NCBI GenBank assembly: GCA_902587125.1
Contig: CACIJW010000003.1
Location: 92,378 to 136,171 of the forward strand
Direction of reading: 5' to 3'
From: an uncultured Bacteroidota bacterium
GTDB lineage: Bacteria; Bacteroidota; Bacteroidia; Flavobacteriales; BACL11
DNA length: 43,794 bases
In this document: piece after piece, positions 1 to 8,802 of the stretch
Position numbering within the stretch: position 1 is the stretch's first letter
Layout of the letters: each line of letters begins with the position of its first letter
Position numbers and translations under genes: made by a program
The notes under the pieces: model-generated
Databases searched by the model: none
The model's input: only the letters and a program-made list of their open reading frames with translations
What the model was told of the DNA's origin: nothing

Positions 1-157
1 CATTGATTTTTTTATATTCGTCTATGAATATTTCTTTTTGAGCACCAATTTTTTCCTTAAGGTTAAATTCAAAAAAGATTTCATCTAGAACTAATTTAGA
101 GTTTTTTTCAAAATCCCATAAAGTTCTGTCAAGATCAAAAAAAATATTTTTAATCAC
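1..157 (-). CDS. HAD-superfamily phosphatase, YjjG-like (partial, N-terminal part only)
   Basis: Only the first 52 codons lie in the window; the gene runs off the left edge. Translation from a GTG at 155-157 begins MIKNIFFDLDRTLWDF. This contains the DxDxT nucleophile motif (D-L-D-R-T) followed by LWDF, the usual opening of YjjG-type noncanonical nucleotide phosphatases of the HAD superfamily. The GTG is chosen because family members begin with this M-I-K pattern and no ATG lies nearer the motif. It starts 8 bp after the rpsT stop on the same strand, so it is probably the last gene of the tRNA-Glu/rpsT transcript. The exact substrate cannot be judged from this fragment. Confidence 0.8.
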   Translation of the reverse strand, partial: MIKNIFFDLDRTLWDFEKNSKLVLDEIFFEFNLKEKIGAQKEIFIDEYKKIN

Positions 158-165
158 CTAAAGTG

Positions 166-426
166 CTATTTTTTTGTGACTACGTTAAAGTGTTTGTTTA
201 GCTGAGATTTAAGGTTTGAGGCCTTATTCTTATGTATGATGTTATTTTTAGTTAGCTTATCAATCATTGAAACAACTTTTGGAAAAAGTTTTTTTACAGA
301 TTTTTTATCAGTATCATTTTGAAGCTTCTTGATAGCATTTCTTGCAGTTTTATGCTGATACTTGTTGCTAGCTTTTCTTTTTTCGTTTTGACGAATTCTT
401 TTTATTGCTGATTTATGATTAGCCAT
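166..426 (-). CDS. rpsT: 30S ribosomal protein S20
   Basis: 86 residues, the normal size for bacterial S20. The N-terminus MANHKSAIKRIRQNEKRKAS is the diagnostic basic S20 helix that binds 16S rRNA early in 30S assembly. The protein is lysine-rich throughout and ends in TKK. It lies 14 bp downstream of tRNA-Glu on the same strand and is probably cotranscribed from the promoter at 535-564. The HAD phosphatase gene follows after 8 bp. Confidence 0.97.
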   Translation of the reverse strand: MANHKSAIKRIRQNEKRKASNKYQHKTARNAIKKLQNDTDKKSVKKLFPKVVSMIDKLTKNNIIHKNKASNLKSQLNKHFNVVTKK

Positions 427-440
427 AATTTTTTATTTTG

Positions 441-512
441 TAGCCCGACGGGGAATCGAACCCCGGCTACCAGGATGAAAACCTGGCGTCCTAACCACTA
501 GACGACCGGGCC
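441..512 (-). tRNA. tRNA-Glu (anticodon TTC)
   Basis: The reverse complement folds as a 72-nt cloverleaf. The acceptor is GGCCCGG against TCGGGCT, with two G-T wobbles. The D-arm begins GTCTAGTGG, the anticodon stem is CCAGG/CCTGG with loop TTTTCAT giving anticodon TTC, and the T-arm is CGGGG-TTCGATT-CCCCG. The discriminator is A and no CCA is encoded, so CCA must be added enzymatically. It lies immediately upstream of rpsT. Confidence 0.97.
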
Positions 513-534
513 GAATCTTTTATCAAACAGATTG

Positions 535-564
535 CAAAACTATGATTTTTTAATTACAAGACAA
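535..564 (-). promoter_or_regulatory. Bacteroidota-type promoter for tRNA-Glu-rpsT
   Basis: On the minus strand, TTG (562-564) is followed by exactly 19 bp and then TAGTTTTG (535-542). This matches the Bacteroidota TTG / TAnnTTTG consensus with ideal spacing. Initiation a few bases downstream falls near 528-531, about 16-19 nt before the mature 5' end of tRNA-Glu at 512. It lies in the gap after the hypothetical gene that ends at 578. Confidence 0.65.
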
Positions 565-577
565 TAGAAAAACAAAT

Positions 578-1240
578 TTATTCATCCGACAATCTGTAAC
601 CTAGTTTTTTTGCAGTTTTTAGTTTTTGATTATTGCTCATTTGCATGATATGATGAACATTAATTATTTTATAATCATTAAAGTCTGGAACAATTAAATC
701 ATCATTTAAACAATAAATTATGCATGTAGAAAGAATTTTTTCAATCAAATCAGATGTAACATTTTGGTTAGGAAAATCTCTAAACAAAAACCCAATTGGT
801 TTTTCGCCCTCAACAAAAAAATTATTATCCTTATTAATAAAAATTCTACCAATCAAATAAACCTCATCATTTAATCTTTTATATTTATATGAATCAGAAA
901 GAAAATTATATATATTAATTATTCCACAAAAAGATCTCTCTAAGTCATTTTTTAAATAATCAGAATTTTTAAAAGCATGGTTTTTAGGCAAATCAAATAC
1001 ATTTGAATGCATATTGAACAGAAGAGTCTCTCCTGACAATTGCAACATAGCTTCAAAATTTCCACTACTTAAATATTTAATTTCGATTTCTTTATTTGAA
1101 CTTGTTACTCTATCTATTAAGTATTTCTCCGTTTGAATTAATTTTTCTTTAAGATTTTCAAAGAAAGTTTTTGTATTTGAATAAACAAGCTGCTTATTTT
1201 TTGATTTTGTTTTTAAAATATTGATTATCTCGCTTTTCAT
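578..1240 (-). CDS. hypothetical protein directly downstream of proS
   Basis: 220 residues, not recognised. No signal peptide or membrane segment is visible and the protein looks cytoplasmic. The N-terminal third (1-60) is lysine-rich and helical. The middle holds a mixed alpha/beta stretch with segments such as EVYLIGRIFINKDNNFFVEG and PIGFLFRDF. The C-terminus ends TAKKLGYRLSDE. Its ATG directly abuts the proS stop codon with no gap, so it is almost certainly translated from the proS message. The next gene downstream, tRNA-Glu, has its own promoter. A link to ProRS function is possible from context only. Confidence 0.7.
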   Translation of the reverse strand: MKSEIINILKTKSKNKQLVYSNTKTFFENLKEKLIQTEKYLIDRVTSSNKEIEIKYLSSGNFEAMLQLSGETLLFNMHSNVFDLPKNHAFKNSDYLKNDLERSFCGIINIYNFLSDSYKYKRLNDEVYLIGRIFINKDNNFFVEGEKPIGFLFRDFPNQNVTSDLIEKILSTCIIYCLNDDLIVPDFNDYKIINVHHIMQMSNNQKLKTAKKLGYRLSDE

Positions 1241-2707
1241 TTAATAAGATTTTGCAAATATGACTTTATCTTTAGATTGCTTGCCAGTTATTATACATTT
1301 ACCCATAACTTTTGATTTTTCTATTGGAATACATCTTATTGTTGCCTTAGTTTTTTCTTTAATCTTATTTTCAGTTTCTGTTGTACCGTCCCAGTAAGCT
1401 TTAACAAAAAAGCCAGAACCTATCTTTGAACTGAAATCATCGAAATCTACACACTCAACAGTATTGTCTTTCATTCTTTTAAGATTAATGTTATAGAGAT
1501 TATCTTGAATTTCATCTAATAATCTTTTGATCTCGTTAGAAATGCTGTCAAACTTGTATATTTTTTTTTCTAATGTATCTCTTCTTGCTAATTCAATCGT
1601 ATCATTATCTATATCCCTTTTGCCAATTGACAATCTAATTGGCACACCTTTCAGCTCATATTCTGCAAATTTCCAACCCGGTTTGTGAGTGTCTCTATTG
1701 TCATATTTATATGATATCCCTTTTGATTTTAGCTCTTGGATTAAATCATTGACTTTCTCATCAATTAAACCCAGCTCTTCTTTTCCTTTATAAATTGGAA
1801 TGATTACAACTTGAAATGGAGCCAACTTGGGAGGTAAAACCAAACCTTTATCATCAGAGTGCGACATTATTAATGCGCCCATGAGCCTTGTTGATACTCC
1901 CCAAGAGGTTGCCCAGACATAATCTAACTTTCCTTTTTTGTTAGCAAATTTAACATCAAACGCTTTTGAAAAATTTTGTCCCAGAAAGTGTGATGTACCT
2001 GCTTGTAAAGCTTTACCATCTTGCATCATAGCTTCGATGCAATATGTTTCAATTGCACCAGCGAATCTCTCATTTTCTGTTTTAGTTCCAATGATAACAG
2101 GCATTGACATGAATTCCTTTGCAAATTTAGCATACACATTAATCATTAACTTAGACTCTTCTATTGCTTCATCTTTGGTTTCATGAGCGGTGTGTCCTTC
2201 TTGCCAAAGAAATTCTGCAGTTCTAAGAAATAACCTTGTTCTCATTTCCCATCTTACAACATTGGCCCATTGATTTAATAAAATAGGTAAGTCTCTGTAT
2301 GATTGAATCCATTTTCTATAAGTATCCCAAATGATTGTTTCTGAGGTTGGTCTAACGATGAGTTCCTCTTCTAGCTTAGCATTAGAATCAACTATGATAT
2401 TCCCATTATCATTTTTGAGTCTATAATGAGTGACAACAGCACATTCTTTGGCAAAACCCTCAACATGTGCTGCCTCTTTATTGAAATATGATTTTGGAAT
2501 AAACAAAGGGAAATATGCGTTTGAGTGTCCAGTTTCTTTAAACATTACATCAAGTGCTTGTTGCATTTTTTCCCATATTGCAAATCCGTAGGGTTTAATA
2601 ACCATGCATCCTCGAACGCCAGAGCTTTCAGCAAGTTCAGCATGCTGTACTATGTCATTATACCACTGAGAATAATCTTTATTTCTTGGTGTAATTTTCT
2701 TTGACAT
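1241..2707 (-). CDS. proS: prolyl-tRNA synthetase, short archaeal/eukaryotic-like type
   Basis: 488 residues. It charges tRNA-Pro with proline in the cytoplasm. Class II motifs are visible: the N-terminal [29 protein letters not shown], the motif 2 region [20 protein letters not shown] with [11 protein letters not shown], and [19 protein letters not shown] (motif 3 region). An anticodon-binding domain follows (from about 295, [10 protein letters not shown]), and the protein ends AKSY. It lacks the inserted editing domain of the roughly 570-residue bacterial enzyme. This is the prokaryote-type-2/archaeal-like ProRS, a common form in Bacteroidota. The start at 2707 gives [16 protein letters not shown], the family's usual N-terminus. 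A possible -7 box on the minus strand, CAAAATTA at 2750-2757 read on plus, lies upstream. Confidence 0.96.
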   Translation of the reverse strand: MSKKITPRNKDYSQWYNDIVQHAELAESSGVRGCMVIKPYGFAIWEKMQQALDVMFKETGHSNAYFPLFIPKSYFNKEAAHVEGFAKECAVVTHYRLKNDNGNIIVDSNAKLEEELIVRPTSETIIWDTYRKWIQSYRDLPILLNQWANVVRWEMRTRLFLRTAEFLWQEGHTAHETKDEAIEESKLMINVYAKFAKEFMSMPVIIGTKTENERFAGAIETYCIEAMMQDGKALQAGTSHFLGQNFSKAFDVKFANKKGKLDYVWATSWGVSTRLMGALIMSHSDDKGLVLPPKLAPFQVVIIPIYKGKEELGLIDEKVNDLIQELKSKGISYKYDNRDTHKPGWKFAEYELKGVPIRLSIGKRDIDNDTIELARRDTLEKKIYKFDSISNEIKRLLDEIQDNLYNINLKRMKDNTVECVDFDDFSSKIGSGFFVKAYWDGTTETENKIKEKTKATIRCIPIEKSKVMGKCIITGKQSKDKVIFAKSY

Positions 2708-2768
2708 ATTAACAATTTTTGTTTAGCTATCGCGTTTATAATTGTGTAGCAAAATTAACAAATTAAAC

Positions 2769-2776
2769 TATCTTTG
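2769..2776 (+). promoter_or_regulatory. candidate -7 box for the tyrosine-rich lipoprotein/OmpP1 pair
   Basis: TATCTTTG matches TAnnTTTG and lies 25 bp before the ATG at 2802. The nearest upstream TTG (2742-2744) is 24 bp away, which is too far for a good -33 element, so the promoter is only half-supported. Confidence 0.4.
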
Positions 2777-2801
2777 TAAGTAAGCAATAAATATTTAAGC
2801 T

Positions 2802-3632
2802 ATGTCAAAATTTATTACACTAATTTCACTTTCACTTCTTTTTTCATGTAGCTCTACATTATACATGTCTCATTTTGATGATCCCAACTTTCTTAATGCT
2901 GATGAATTTAGCTCACATGATGAAATTGTTTCAAATTATAAAAGCATTGAAAAAGATAAAAATTTCATCAGTGCTGACAGTATTTACAGTGACGACACCT
3001 CTCAAGCAACAATAAACAATTATTACTTTGATAATTATTACCATTCCAGTAGAGGGCTTTACAGACCATATCTGTATAATAGATATTTTTCTTCCAACCC
3101 ATTCTACTATGACAGATGGAATACATTTTATGATCCCTATTCTTACAATTTTGGTATGTCTATTGGATATGGCTATGGCTATTACTCTCCATATTATAAT
3201 TACTCATACTATAATCCCTTTCATTACGGATATTACGACCCATTTTATAGCTCATATTGGAACTATAATCACAGTTATCATAACCCAAATATTGTTATTT
3301 CAAATTCAAGTGGGAAAAGATTTTATTATGGCAAAAGAAACTCATTAAGCGGAACTTACAATAGTTCTAGCGTAACAAAAACAAGTAAATACAATTCTGT
3401 TAATTTAAAGAACAAAAATTTTAACGCAAGAACTATTGTTCCAGCGAAAACAAAAAATTTTGACAAAAGAGAATACAAAACTGAAATAAAAAAATCTACA
3501 AATAGAAAAAGTAATTATTATAACAAAAAAACTAGTAACAATAAAAACTCTTTCAGAACAAAGACCAATAACAGCTTTAATCGTTCAAATACCAAAAGTT
3601 ATAACAGAAATACAATAAAAAGAAAGCCTTAA
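2802..3632 (+). CDS. tyrosine-rich lipoprotein, function unknown
   Basis: 276 residues. A lipoprotein signal peptide (MSKFITLISLSLLFSCSS, lipidated Cys16) predicts membrane anchoring. Residues about 80-165 are extraordinarily rich in Tyr, with Phe, Asn, Ser and Gly, for example SIGYGYGYYSPYYNYSYYNP. The last 100 residues are a low-complexity basic tail of Lys, Asn, Ser, Arg and Thr. No catalytic domain is visible. The gene ends 2 bp before the ATG of the OmpP1/FadL-type porin, so the two are an operon, and an outer-membrane role is likely from context. I cannot assign a biochemical function. The other-frame reading through the Tyr-rich part is a shadow. Confidence 0.85.
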   Translation: MSKFITLISLSLLFSCSSTLYMSHFDDPNFLNADEFSSHDEIVSNYKSIEKDKNFISADSIYSDDTSQATINNYYFDNYYHSSRGLYRPYLYNRYFSSNPFYYDRWNTFYDPYSYNFGMSIGYGYGYYSPYYNYSYYNPFHYGYYDPFYSSYWNYNHSYHNPNIVISNSSGKRFYYGKRNSLSGTYNSSSVTKTSKYNSVNLKNKNFNARTIVPAKTKNFDKREYKTEIKKSTNRKSNYYNKKTSNNKNSFRTKTNNSFNRSNTKSYNRNTIKRKP

Positions 3633-3634
3633 AC

Positions 3635-5101
3635 ATGTTTAAAAAATTAATCTTTACAATACTTTTAATATTATCAGCTACATTCTCATATTCTCAATAT
3701 GTTAATGATGCTCTCAAATTTTCAAGTCAAAACACTTTTGGAACATCAAAGTTCAATTCAATGAGTGGGGCCTTTGGATCTTTAGGCGGTGATTTTTCTA
3801 ATCTAAGTCATAATCCAGCTGGTTTGGGAATGTACCAGTTTAGTGAGTTTACATATACTAATTCATTTGGAAGAAATATTGTAACATCTGATTTTAGAGA
3901 TATTAAGGAAAGAGATTGGCAAATAAATTCTCAAACAGAAAATATTGGAATAGTTTTATCAAACCCCAAAAGTGATTTGAATGTTAAAAGGATTAATTTT
4001 GGTGTTGGTTGGAATCAAACAGCTAGCTTTGATGAGAGGGTTTTTATTGCAAGCACCAATACAGAAAATTCACTTGCTGATGTCTTTTTATCAAGATCAA
4101 ACGGACATTTAATAAATGATCTAGACCCTTTTCTTGAATATTTAGCTTTCTGGACTGATGTAATAGATTTAGCTGATAATTCGATTGACACATCAACTAA
4201 TTATTATTTATATGACAACGGGAATTATATTTCTCATGTAAATAGTGTTTCCGAAAAATTTCAGTATCTCCAAAAAGAATCCTCTGGCTATACAGGCGAA
4301 GTTCCTATTTCACTTGCAACTTCAATTGATGACAAATTATACTTGGGTGTTACCATGGGAATACCCATAATAGAATATAGTGAGAGAACATTATATAGTG
4401 AAAGCAGTTTTTCAGATACAATTTCTGATTTAACTGCATTTGATTTAAATAGATCATTGATAGTTTCTGGAAGTGGTATAAATATCAAAGCCGGAGCAAT
4501 TTACAGACTCAATAACAACTTTAGAGTTGGTCTTTCTGCACATTCACCTTCATATATCTACATACAAGAAGAATTTAACTCATCAATGAGAACAAGCTTT
4601 AGTAATGGTGAGAGTAGTTCTGAGTCCTCTCCTTATGGTTTCTTTGAGTACGACTTGATAACGCCCTGGAAAATTATATTAGGTGCATCCTCTACTTTTA
4701 ACAATTTACTTTTAAGCATTGATTATGAAACAATTGACTATAGCTTCATAAGTCTTCAATCAGACATTGAAAGATTTAGTGAAGAAAATGATTTTATGTC
4801 AACAAATTATGTGAGAACTAATAATATCAAAATTGGTGGTGAATATAGATCAAACAACTTGTCACTTCGATTTGGTTATTCAGAACATGGTAGTCCCATC
4901 GAGGACAACGACGATTTTAATTTGGTTACTAATTCAATAGGAGTTGGATATAGTATTGGTAATTATTTCATAGATGCAAGCTACACTAATTCCAAAGGAA
5001 AGCAAAACTATAACTTATATGAAGTTAATGGAGTTTCTGAAACTGCAGAGCTTGAAAAAGATAGGCACAGGATTGTGCTAGGTATTGGACTGAAATTCTA
5101 A
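3635..5101 (+). CDS. OmpP1/FadL/TodX-family outer-membrane transport protein
   Basis: 488 residues. The signal peptide MFKKLIFTILLILSATFSYS is followed by the family-typical N-terminal segment MSGAFGSLGGDFSNLSHNPA. In FadL-type proteins this precedes a 14-stranded barrel that takes up hydrophobic substrates. The rest is alternating beta-strand sequence rich in aromatic and small residues, ending with HRIVLGIGLKF, a typical outer-membrane C-terminal strand ending in Phe. It starts 2 bp after the tyrosine-rich lipoprotein gene. Its stop codon abuts the stop of the convergent zinc-ribbon gene (TAA|TTA). The substrate is unknown. Confidence 0.88.
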   Translation: MFKKLIFTILLILSATFSYSQYVNDALKFSSQNTFGTSKFNSMSGAFGSLGGDFSNLSHNPAGLGMYQFSEFTYTNSFGRNIVTSDFRDIKERDWQINSQTENIGIVLSNPKSDLNVKRINFGVGWNQTASFDERVFIASTNTENSLADVFLSRSNGHLINDLDPFLEYLAFWTDVIDLADNSIDTSTNYYLYDNGNYISHVNSVSEKFQYLQKESSGYTGEVPISLATSIDDKLYLGVTMGIPIIEYSERTLYSESSFSDTISDLTAFDLNRSLIVSGSGINIKAGAIYRLNNNFRVGLSAHSPSYIYIQEEFNSSMRTSFSNGESSSESSPYGFFEYDLITPWKIILGASSTFNNLLLSIDYETIDYSFISLQSDIERFSEENDFMSTNYVRTNNIKIGGEYRSNNLSLRFGYSEHGSPIEDNDDFNLVTNSIGVGYSIGNYFIDASYTNSKGKQNYNLYEVNGVSETAELEKDRHRIVLGIGLKF

Positions 5102-5866
5102 TTAACTTTTCTGAAGCTCCTCTTCATCGACTAATATTCTTCCACAGTGCTCGCAAATAATAATTTTTTTGTGAAGCTTAATATCTAGCTGTCTTTGAGG
5201 TGGTATTTTGTTGAAACAGCCACCACAAGCGTCTCTTTTGACCGAAACCACTGCTAAACCATTTTTTACATTACCTCTTATCTTTTCATACGCTAACAAC
5301 AATCTGTCATCAATGACCTTTTTCGCTTTTTGTGATTTTTTTAATAGAGCTTCTTCTTCTTTTTCGGTTTCTTTAACTATCTCATCTAACTCTCCTGATT
5401 TTTTATCCAGCTCATCTTTTCTTACATTTAGATCATCATTTAAACTGTTAAGTTTTTCTGTGTGATGAAGTAAATTTGCTTCAGAGTTTTTGATTTTCTT
5501 CTCTGACAGTTCAATTTCTAAAGTTTGGAATTCAATCTCCTTAGTGAGTGACACAAATTCTCTATTATTCTTGATATTCTCAAGTTGTTTTTTATACTTT
5601 TTAATTAGCTCATTTGATTCTGCTATTTGATTAGTATTTTTTGTTTTTACTTCATTTTCTGAATCAATTTCTTTAACTACTTTTTCCTTTCTTTTAGAAT
5701 AGGCTTCTATGGAGTCTTGCAAATCCTCAATTTCTAATGGAAGCTCGCCTCTCACAGTTCGTATTCTGTCAACTTCTGAGTCTATTAACTGAAGCTGATA
5801 TAATGCTTTTAGCTTTTCCTCAACTGATTTTATACTCGCTGTTTTTGTTTCTTGCTTTTTTACCAT
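5102..5866 (-). CDS. coiled-coil protein with C-terminal C4 zinc ribbon (CT398/DUF164-like)
   Basis: 254 residues. Residues about 15-180 are a long Glu/Lys-rich coiled-coil hairpin. The C-terminus carries a four-cysteine zinc ribbon: CGGC, with the neighbouring segment FNKIPPQRQLDIK, then CEHC followed by GRILVDEEEL. This is the arrangement of the CT398-like family, which commonly neighbours Nif3-like genes. Its ATG overlaps the stop of the Nif3-like gene by 1 bp (TAATG), so the two are translationally coupled. The cellular role is not firmly known; nucleic-acid or protein binding through the ribbon is a guess. Confidence 0.88.
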   Translation of the reverse strand: MVKKQETKTASIKSVEEKLKALYQLQLIDSEVDRIRTVRGELPLEIEDLQDSIEAYSKRKEKVVKEIDSENEVKTKNTNQIAESNELIKKYKKQLENIKNNREFVSLTKEIEFQTLEIELSEKKIKNSEANLLHHTEKLNSLNDDLNVRKDELDKKSGELDEIVKETEKEEEALLKKSQKAKKVIDDRLLLAYEKIRGNVKNGLAVVSVKRDACGGCFNKIPPQRQLDIKLHKKIIICEHCGRILVDEEELQKS

Positions 5867-6960
5867 TAATTTAAATATTTTATTGGGTTTGTTTTAACAT
5901 TAGATAAGTGGACGGCAAATGTACTAAAATTTTGAGAAATTTTTTCTTTTATTAAATCCATAGTAAACTGTTCACTTTCAAAGTGTCCAACATCTACAAT
6001 ACATATCTGATCTTGATAATCAAAGAAATCATGATATTTTAAATCGCTAGTGATAAATACATCACATTTATTTTTAATCGCACTTTCAATTAGAAAACTA
6101 CCACTTCCTCCACAAAAAGCAATCTTATGAATTTTTTCATTTAATACCTTAGTGTGCCTTATACCCTCTGCTTTAAAAATACTTTTTAGATGTTTAATAA
6201 AATCAACTGTTCGGGTTGATTTGGCAAGAAAACCATATCCTCCAGAGCCAGCATAAAGATTTTTATTATTCAGTTTAATAATTTGATGAGCAATTTTTTC
6301 ATATGGGTGAGATTTTTCCATCGCTTGAATAACATTTTTCATTTGATTTTCATAAAATATGAAATCTAATTTTTGCTCGCTTACAATTTCAAGCTTATTT
6401 TTTTTACCAATCGAAGGTTTTGATCCAGATAGTGGTTTAAAAGTACCTTTACCATTAACATTAAAACTACAAGAATCATAATTGCCCATTTTTCCAGCTC
6501 CAGATTCAAAAATGGCATTTCTGAGCTCATCACAATGCTCATCAGGACAGTAAACTTCTAATTTGAAAATATTTGATATTGGTTTTAAAATGTTGTAATC
6601 ATTAATCTTTAACTTTTCTGCTATTTTATAATTTACACCATAAAAAGTATTGTCAAGGTTGGTATGAATACAATAAATTGAAATATTATTTTTGATTGCT
6701 TCTACAATACAATTTTCAGAATTGTTCGAACCTGTTATTGATCTTAAATTTTTAAATATTATCGGATGATGCGTTATTATCAGATTACAATTTAGACTTA
6801 TTGCTTCTTTAATTACTTCAAGATTACAATCTAAAGAAACTAAAATATTAGTTAATTCATTATTTATGTTCCCAATATTAAGACCGCTATTGTCATAGTC
6901 CTCTTGTAGAGAAATTGGTGCAAAATCCTCCAAATAATCAATTACATCTTTAATCTTCAT
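5866..6960 (-). CDS. Nif3-like dinuclear metal centre protein (YbgI/YqfO family)
   Basis: 364 residues, the long form. The N-terminal Nif3 half begins MKIKDVIDYLEDFAPISLQE and has the metal-ligand motif LIITHHPIIFKNLRSI. The middle domain (about 130-235) resembles the PII/CutA-like insertion of YqfO, with YCPDEHCDELRNAIFESGAG and SHPYEKIAHQII. The C-terminal half returns to Nif3 with FCGGSGSFLIESA, DVFITSDLKYHDFF and VDVGHFESEQF, giving the second set of metal ligands. Such proteins form hexameric toroids; their enzymatic activity remains uncertain. The gene is divergent from lpxK across a 47-bp gap, and a TAnnTTTG box ends 4 bp before its ATG. Confidence 0.92.
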   Translation of the reverse strand: MKIKDVIDYLEDFAPISLQEDYDNSGLNIGNINNELTNILVSLDCNLEVIKEAISLNCNLIITHHPIIFKNLRSITGSNNSENCIVEAIKNNISIYCIHTNLDNTFYGVNYKIAEKLKINDYNILKPISNIFKLEVYCPDEHCDELRNAIFESGAGKMGNYDSCSFNVNGKGTFKPLSGSKPSIGKKNKLEIVSEQKLDFIFYENQMKNVIQAMEKSHPYEKIAHQIIKLNNKNLYAGSGGYGFLAKSTRTVDFIKHLKSIFKAEGIRHTKVLNEKIHKIAFCGGSGSFLIESAIKNKCDVFITSDLKYHDFFDYQDQICIVDVGHFESEQFTMDLIKEKISQNFSTFAVHLSNVKTNPIKYLN

Positions 6961-6964
6961 TTTT

Positions 6965-6999
6965 CAAAAATAATATAAATATCTTATTGTATATCTTTG
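6965..6999. promoter_or_regulatory. back-to-back -7 boxes for the Nif3-like gene and lpxK
   Basis: On the minus strand TATTTTTG (6965-6972) ends 4 bp before the Nif3-like ATG. On the plus strand TATCTTTG (6992-6999) ends 8 bp before the lpxK ATG. Both match TAnnTTTG. Neither has a TTG at 17-19 bp upstream. If initiation occurs a few bases past the G, both transcripts would have almost no 5' leader. Confidence 0.5.
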
Positions 7000-7007
7000 C
7001 TTGACTA

Positions 7008-8036
7008 ATGTTACTATTAAGATTTTTTTCATTCATTTATGGAATTTTTTCCGAGTTCAAAAACATTCTATTCAATTACAGTATTTTAAAGTCTGAAAAC
7101 TTCAATAAGACTTTAATTTGTGTCGGCAACTTGTCTGCTGGTGGCACGGGAAAAACTTCGTTTGTGGATCACCTCATTAATATGCTTTCAAAAGACTATA
7201 AAATAGGGATTATTTCTAGGGGTTATAAGAGAAAAAGTAAAGGATTTCATTTTGTTGATGATATTGATACTAACAAATATGGTGATGAGGTTTGTATGCT
7301 TAAAAGCAAGTATCCATTCTTAATAATTGCAGTTGACGTTAATAGACAGAGAGGAATCAAAAAATTGATTGATAAGAATGTTGAACTAATAATTATGGAC
7401 GACGGATTTCAAAACAGATGGGTTAAAGCTGACATACAATTTATTTTGACAACATTTAAAAATCCATTTTTTAATGATTATTTGCTACCTTTTGGTAGAT
7501 TAAGAGAAAAAAAGAAAAACTTTAAAAGATCTGACTATATCATAATTACAAAATGTGGTTTGTCATTAGACAATAAAAAAAGGAAGTACTTTTCAAATCA
7601 TTTGTGCAATAAACCTACTTATTTCTGTCAAACAAAATATTTAGATTTAACACATATTAGAACTAAAAAAAAATTTAATATCAGCTCCAAAACTGAAATT
7701 CTTTTAGTGACAGCTATCGCTGACAACACTGAATTATTTAACGATTTAGCAAAGATTAGTAGAAAAGTTCACACTTACTCTAAAACTGACCATTATAGCT
7801 TTAAAAAAACTGATGTCGATGAAATCATAAAAACATTTAATAAAATAGATACAACTGATAAAATTATAGTAACTACAGAAAAAGATAGAGTAAAATTGAT
7901 GAATTTCATTAGATTTATTGGACAGTATCCTTTTTATGTACAAAAGATAGCTCTTGATTTTCACGAAAATGATAATTTTGAAAAAAATATTCTAGAACAT
8001 GTTAGAGAAACTTCAAAGAATAAAGAACTATCTTGA
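7008..8036 (+). CDS. lpxK: tetraacyldisaccharide 4'-kinase
   Basis: 342 residues. It phosphorylates the 4' position of the lipid A disaccharide precursor at the inner membrane. The hydrophobic N-terminal segment (1-25) fits a membrane-associated enzyme. The P-loop is GNLSAGGTGKTSF at about 40-52, the IISRGYKRKS motif follows at about 68, and DDGFQNR at about 131-137 is the family's signature. The length is normal for the family. It is the first gene of a run of five plus-strand genes whose ends all overlap, and its last 38 bp contain the start of the purine nucleoside phosphorylase gene. A second lipid A gene, lpxH, closes the same run. Confidence 0.95.
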   Translation: MLLLRFFSFIYGIFSEFKNILFNYSILKSENFNKTLICVGNLSAGGTGKTSFVDHLINMLSKDYKIGIISRGYKRKSKGFHFVDDIDTNKYGDEVCMLKSKYPFLIIAVDVNRQRGIKKLIDKNVELIIMDDGFQNRWVKADIQFILTTFKNPFFNDYLLPFGRLREKKKNFKRSDYIIITKCGLSLDNKKRKYFSNHLCNKPTYFCQTKYLDLTHIRTKKKFNISSKTEILLVTAIADNTELFNDLAKISRKVHTYSKTDHYSFKKTDVDEIIKTFNKIDTTDKIIVTTEKDRVKLMNFIRFIGQYPFYVQKIALDFHENDNFEKNILEHVRETSKNKELS

Positions 8037-8802
8037 AAATTTAATAGAAATGAAGCCTAAATATGGTATTATTTTAGGCACTGGTCTTAACAATTTAGTT
8101 GATAGTCTTGAAATAATAAAATCTATAAGCTATGAAAATATTCCTGAGTTCCCTAAATCTACTGTTGAAGGACATGAAGGAAACCTAATCTTTGCCAAAA
8201 TCAACAACATAGATGTAATGATTATGCAAGGTAGATTCCATTTCTATGAGGGCTATTCTATGGAAGAGGTTACTCTACCAATAAGATTAATGAAAATACT
8301 TAATATTCGAAAAGTTATTTTAAGTAACGCAGCTGGTGGAATGAACTCTAACTTTGAAATTGGAGATGTTATGATAATAAATGACCATATTAACTTAGCC
8401 CCCTCACCTCTTATTGGTAAAAATATTTCAGAACTAGGAACAAGATTTCCTGACATGAGTGAGCCTTACAGTAAAGAACTGATTGAGTCTGCTGAAAGAA
8501 TATTTAATGAAAGTAAAATTTGTTTTCACAAAGGAACCTATGTTTGTGTTACCGGACCTAATCTTGAAACACCTGCTGAATATAAATTTTTAAAAATAAT
8601 TGGTGGTGATGCTGTTGGAATGTCTACTGTTCCTGAGGTAATTGTAGCAAGACATATGAACATGCAATGTTTCGCGGTTTCAGTAATTACTGATCTTGGT
8701 ATTGAAGGAAAAATTGAAAAAGTTACTCATGAGGAGATACAACAAGCTGCTAAAAAAGCTCAACCTAATCTCATAACATTAATTAAAAAGATTATAAATT
8801 GA
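7999..8802 (+). CDS. purine-nucleoside phosphorylase (trimeric PNP type)
   Basis: 267 residues. It cleaves purine (deoxy)nucleosides with phosphate for purine salvage. Visible motifs are YGIILGTGLNNLVD (phosphate-binding loop), EGHEGNL, QGRFHFYEGYS, LSNAAGGMN, then YVCVTGPNLETPAE and VGMSTVPEVIVARH, with ITDLGIEG near the C-terminus. The length matches the roughly 270-residue trimeric class. The ATG at 7999 lies 38 bp inside lpxK and gives the MLEKLQ N-terminal helix usual for the family, so the overlap looks real. Its TGA stop overlaps the TTG start of the next gene in TTGA. Confidence 0.94.
   Translation: MLEKLQRIKNYLENLIEMKPKYGIILGTGLNNLVDSLEIIKSISYENIPEFPKSTVEGHEGNLIFAKINNIDVMIMQGRFHFYEGYSMEEVTLPIRLMKILNIRKVILSNAAGGMNSNFEIGDVMIINDHINLAPSPLIGKNISELGTRFPDMSEPYSKELIESAERIFNESKICFHKGTYVCVTGPNLETPAEYKFLKIIGGDAVGMSTVPEVIVARHMNMQCFAVSVITDLGIEGKIEKVTHEEIQQAAKKAQPNLITLIKKIIN

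Noticed and set aside
3028..3348. A plus-strand frame of 106 codons inside the tyrosine-rich lipoprotein gene
   Set aside because: It is a shadow of the Tyr-codon-rich sequence in another frame (His/Ile/Thr repeats) with no own start context.
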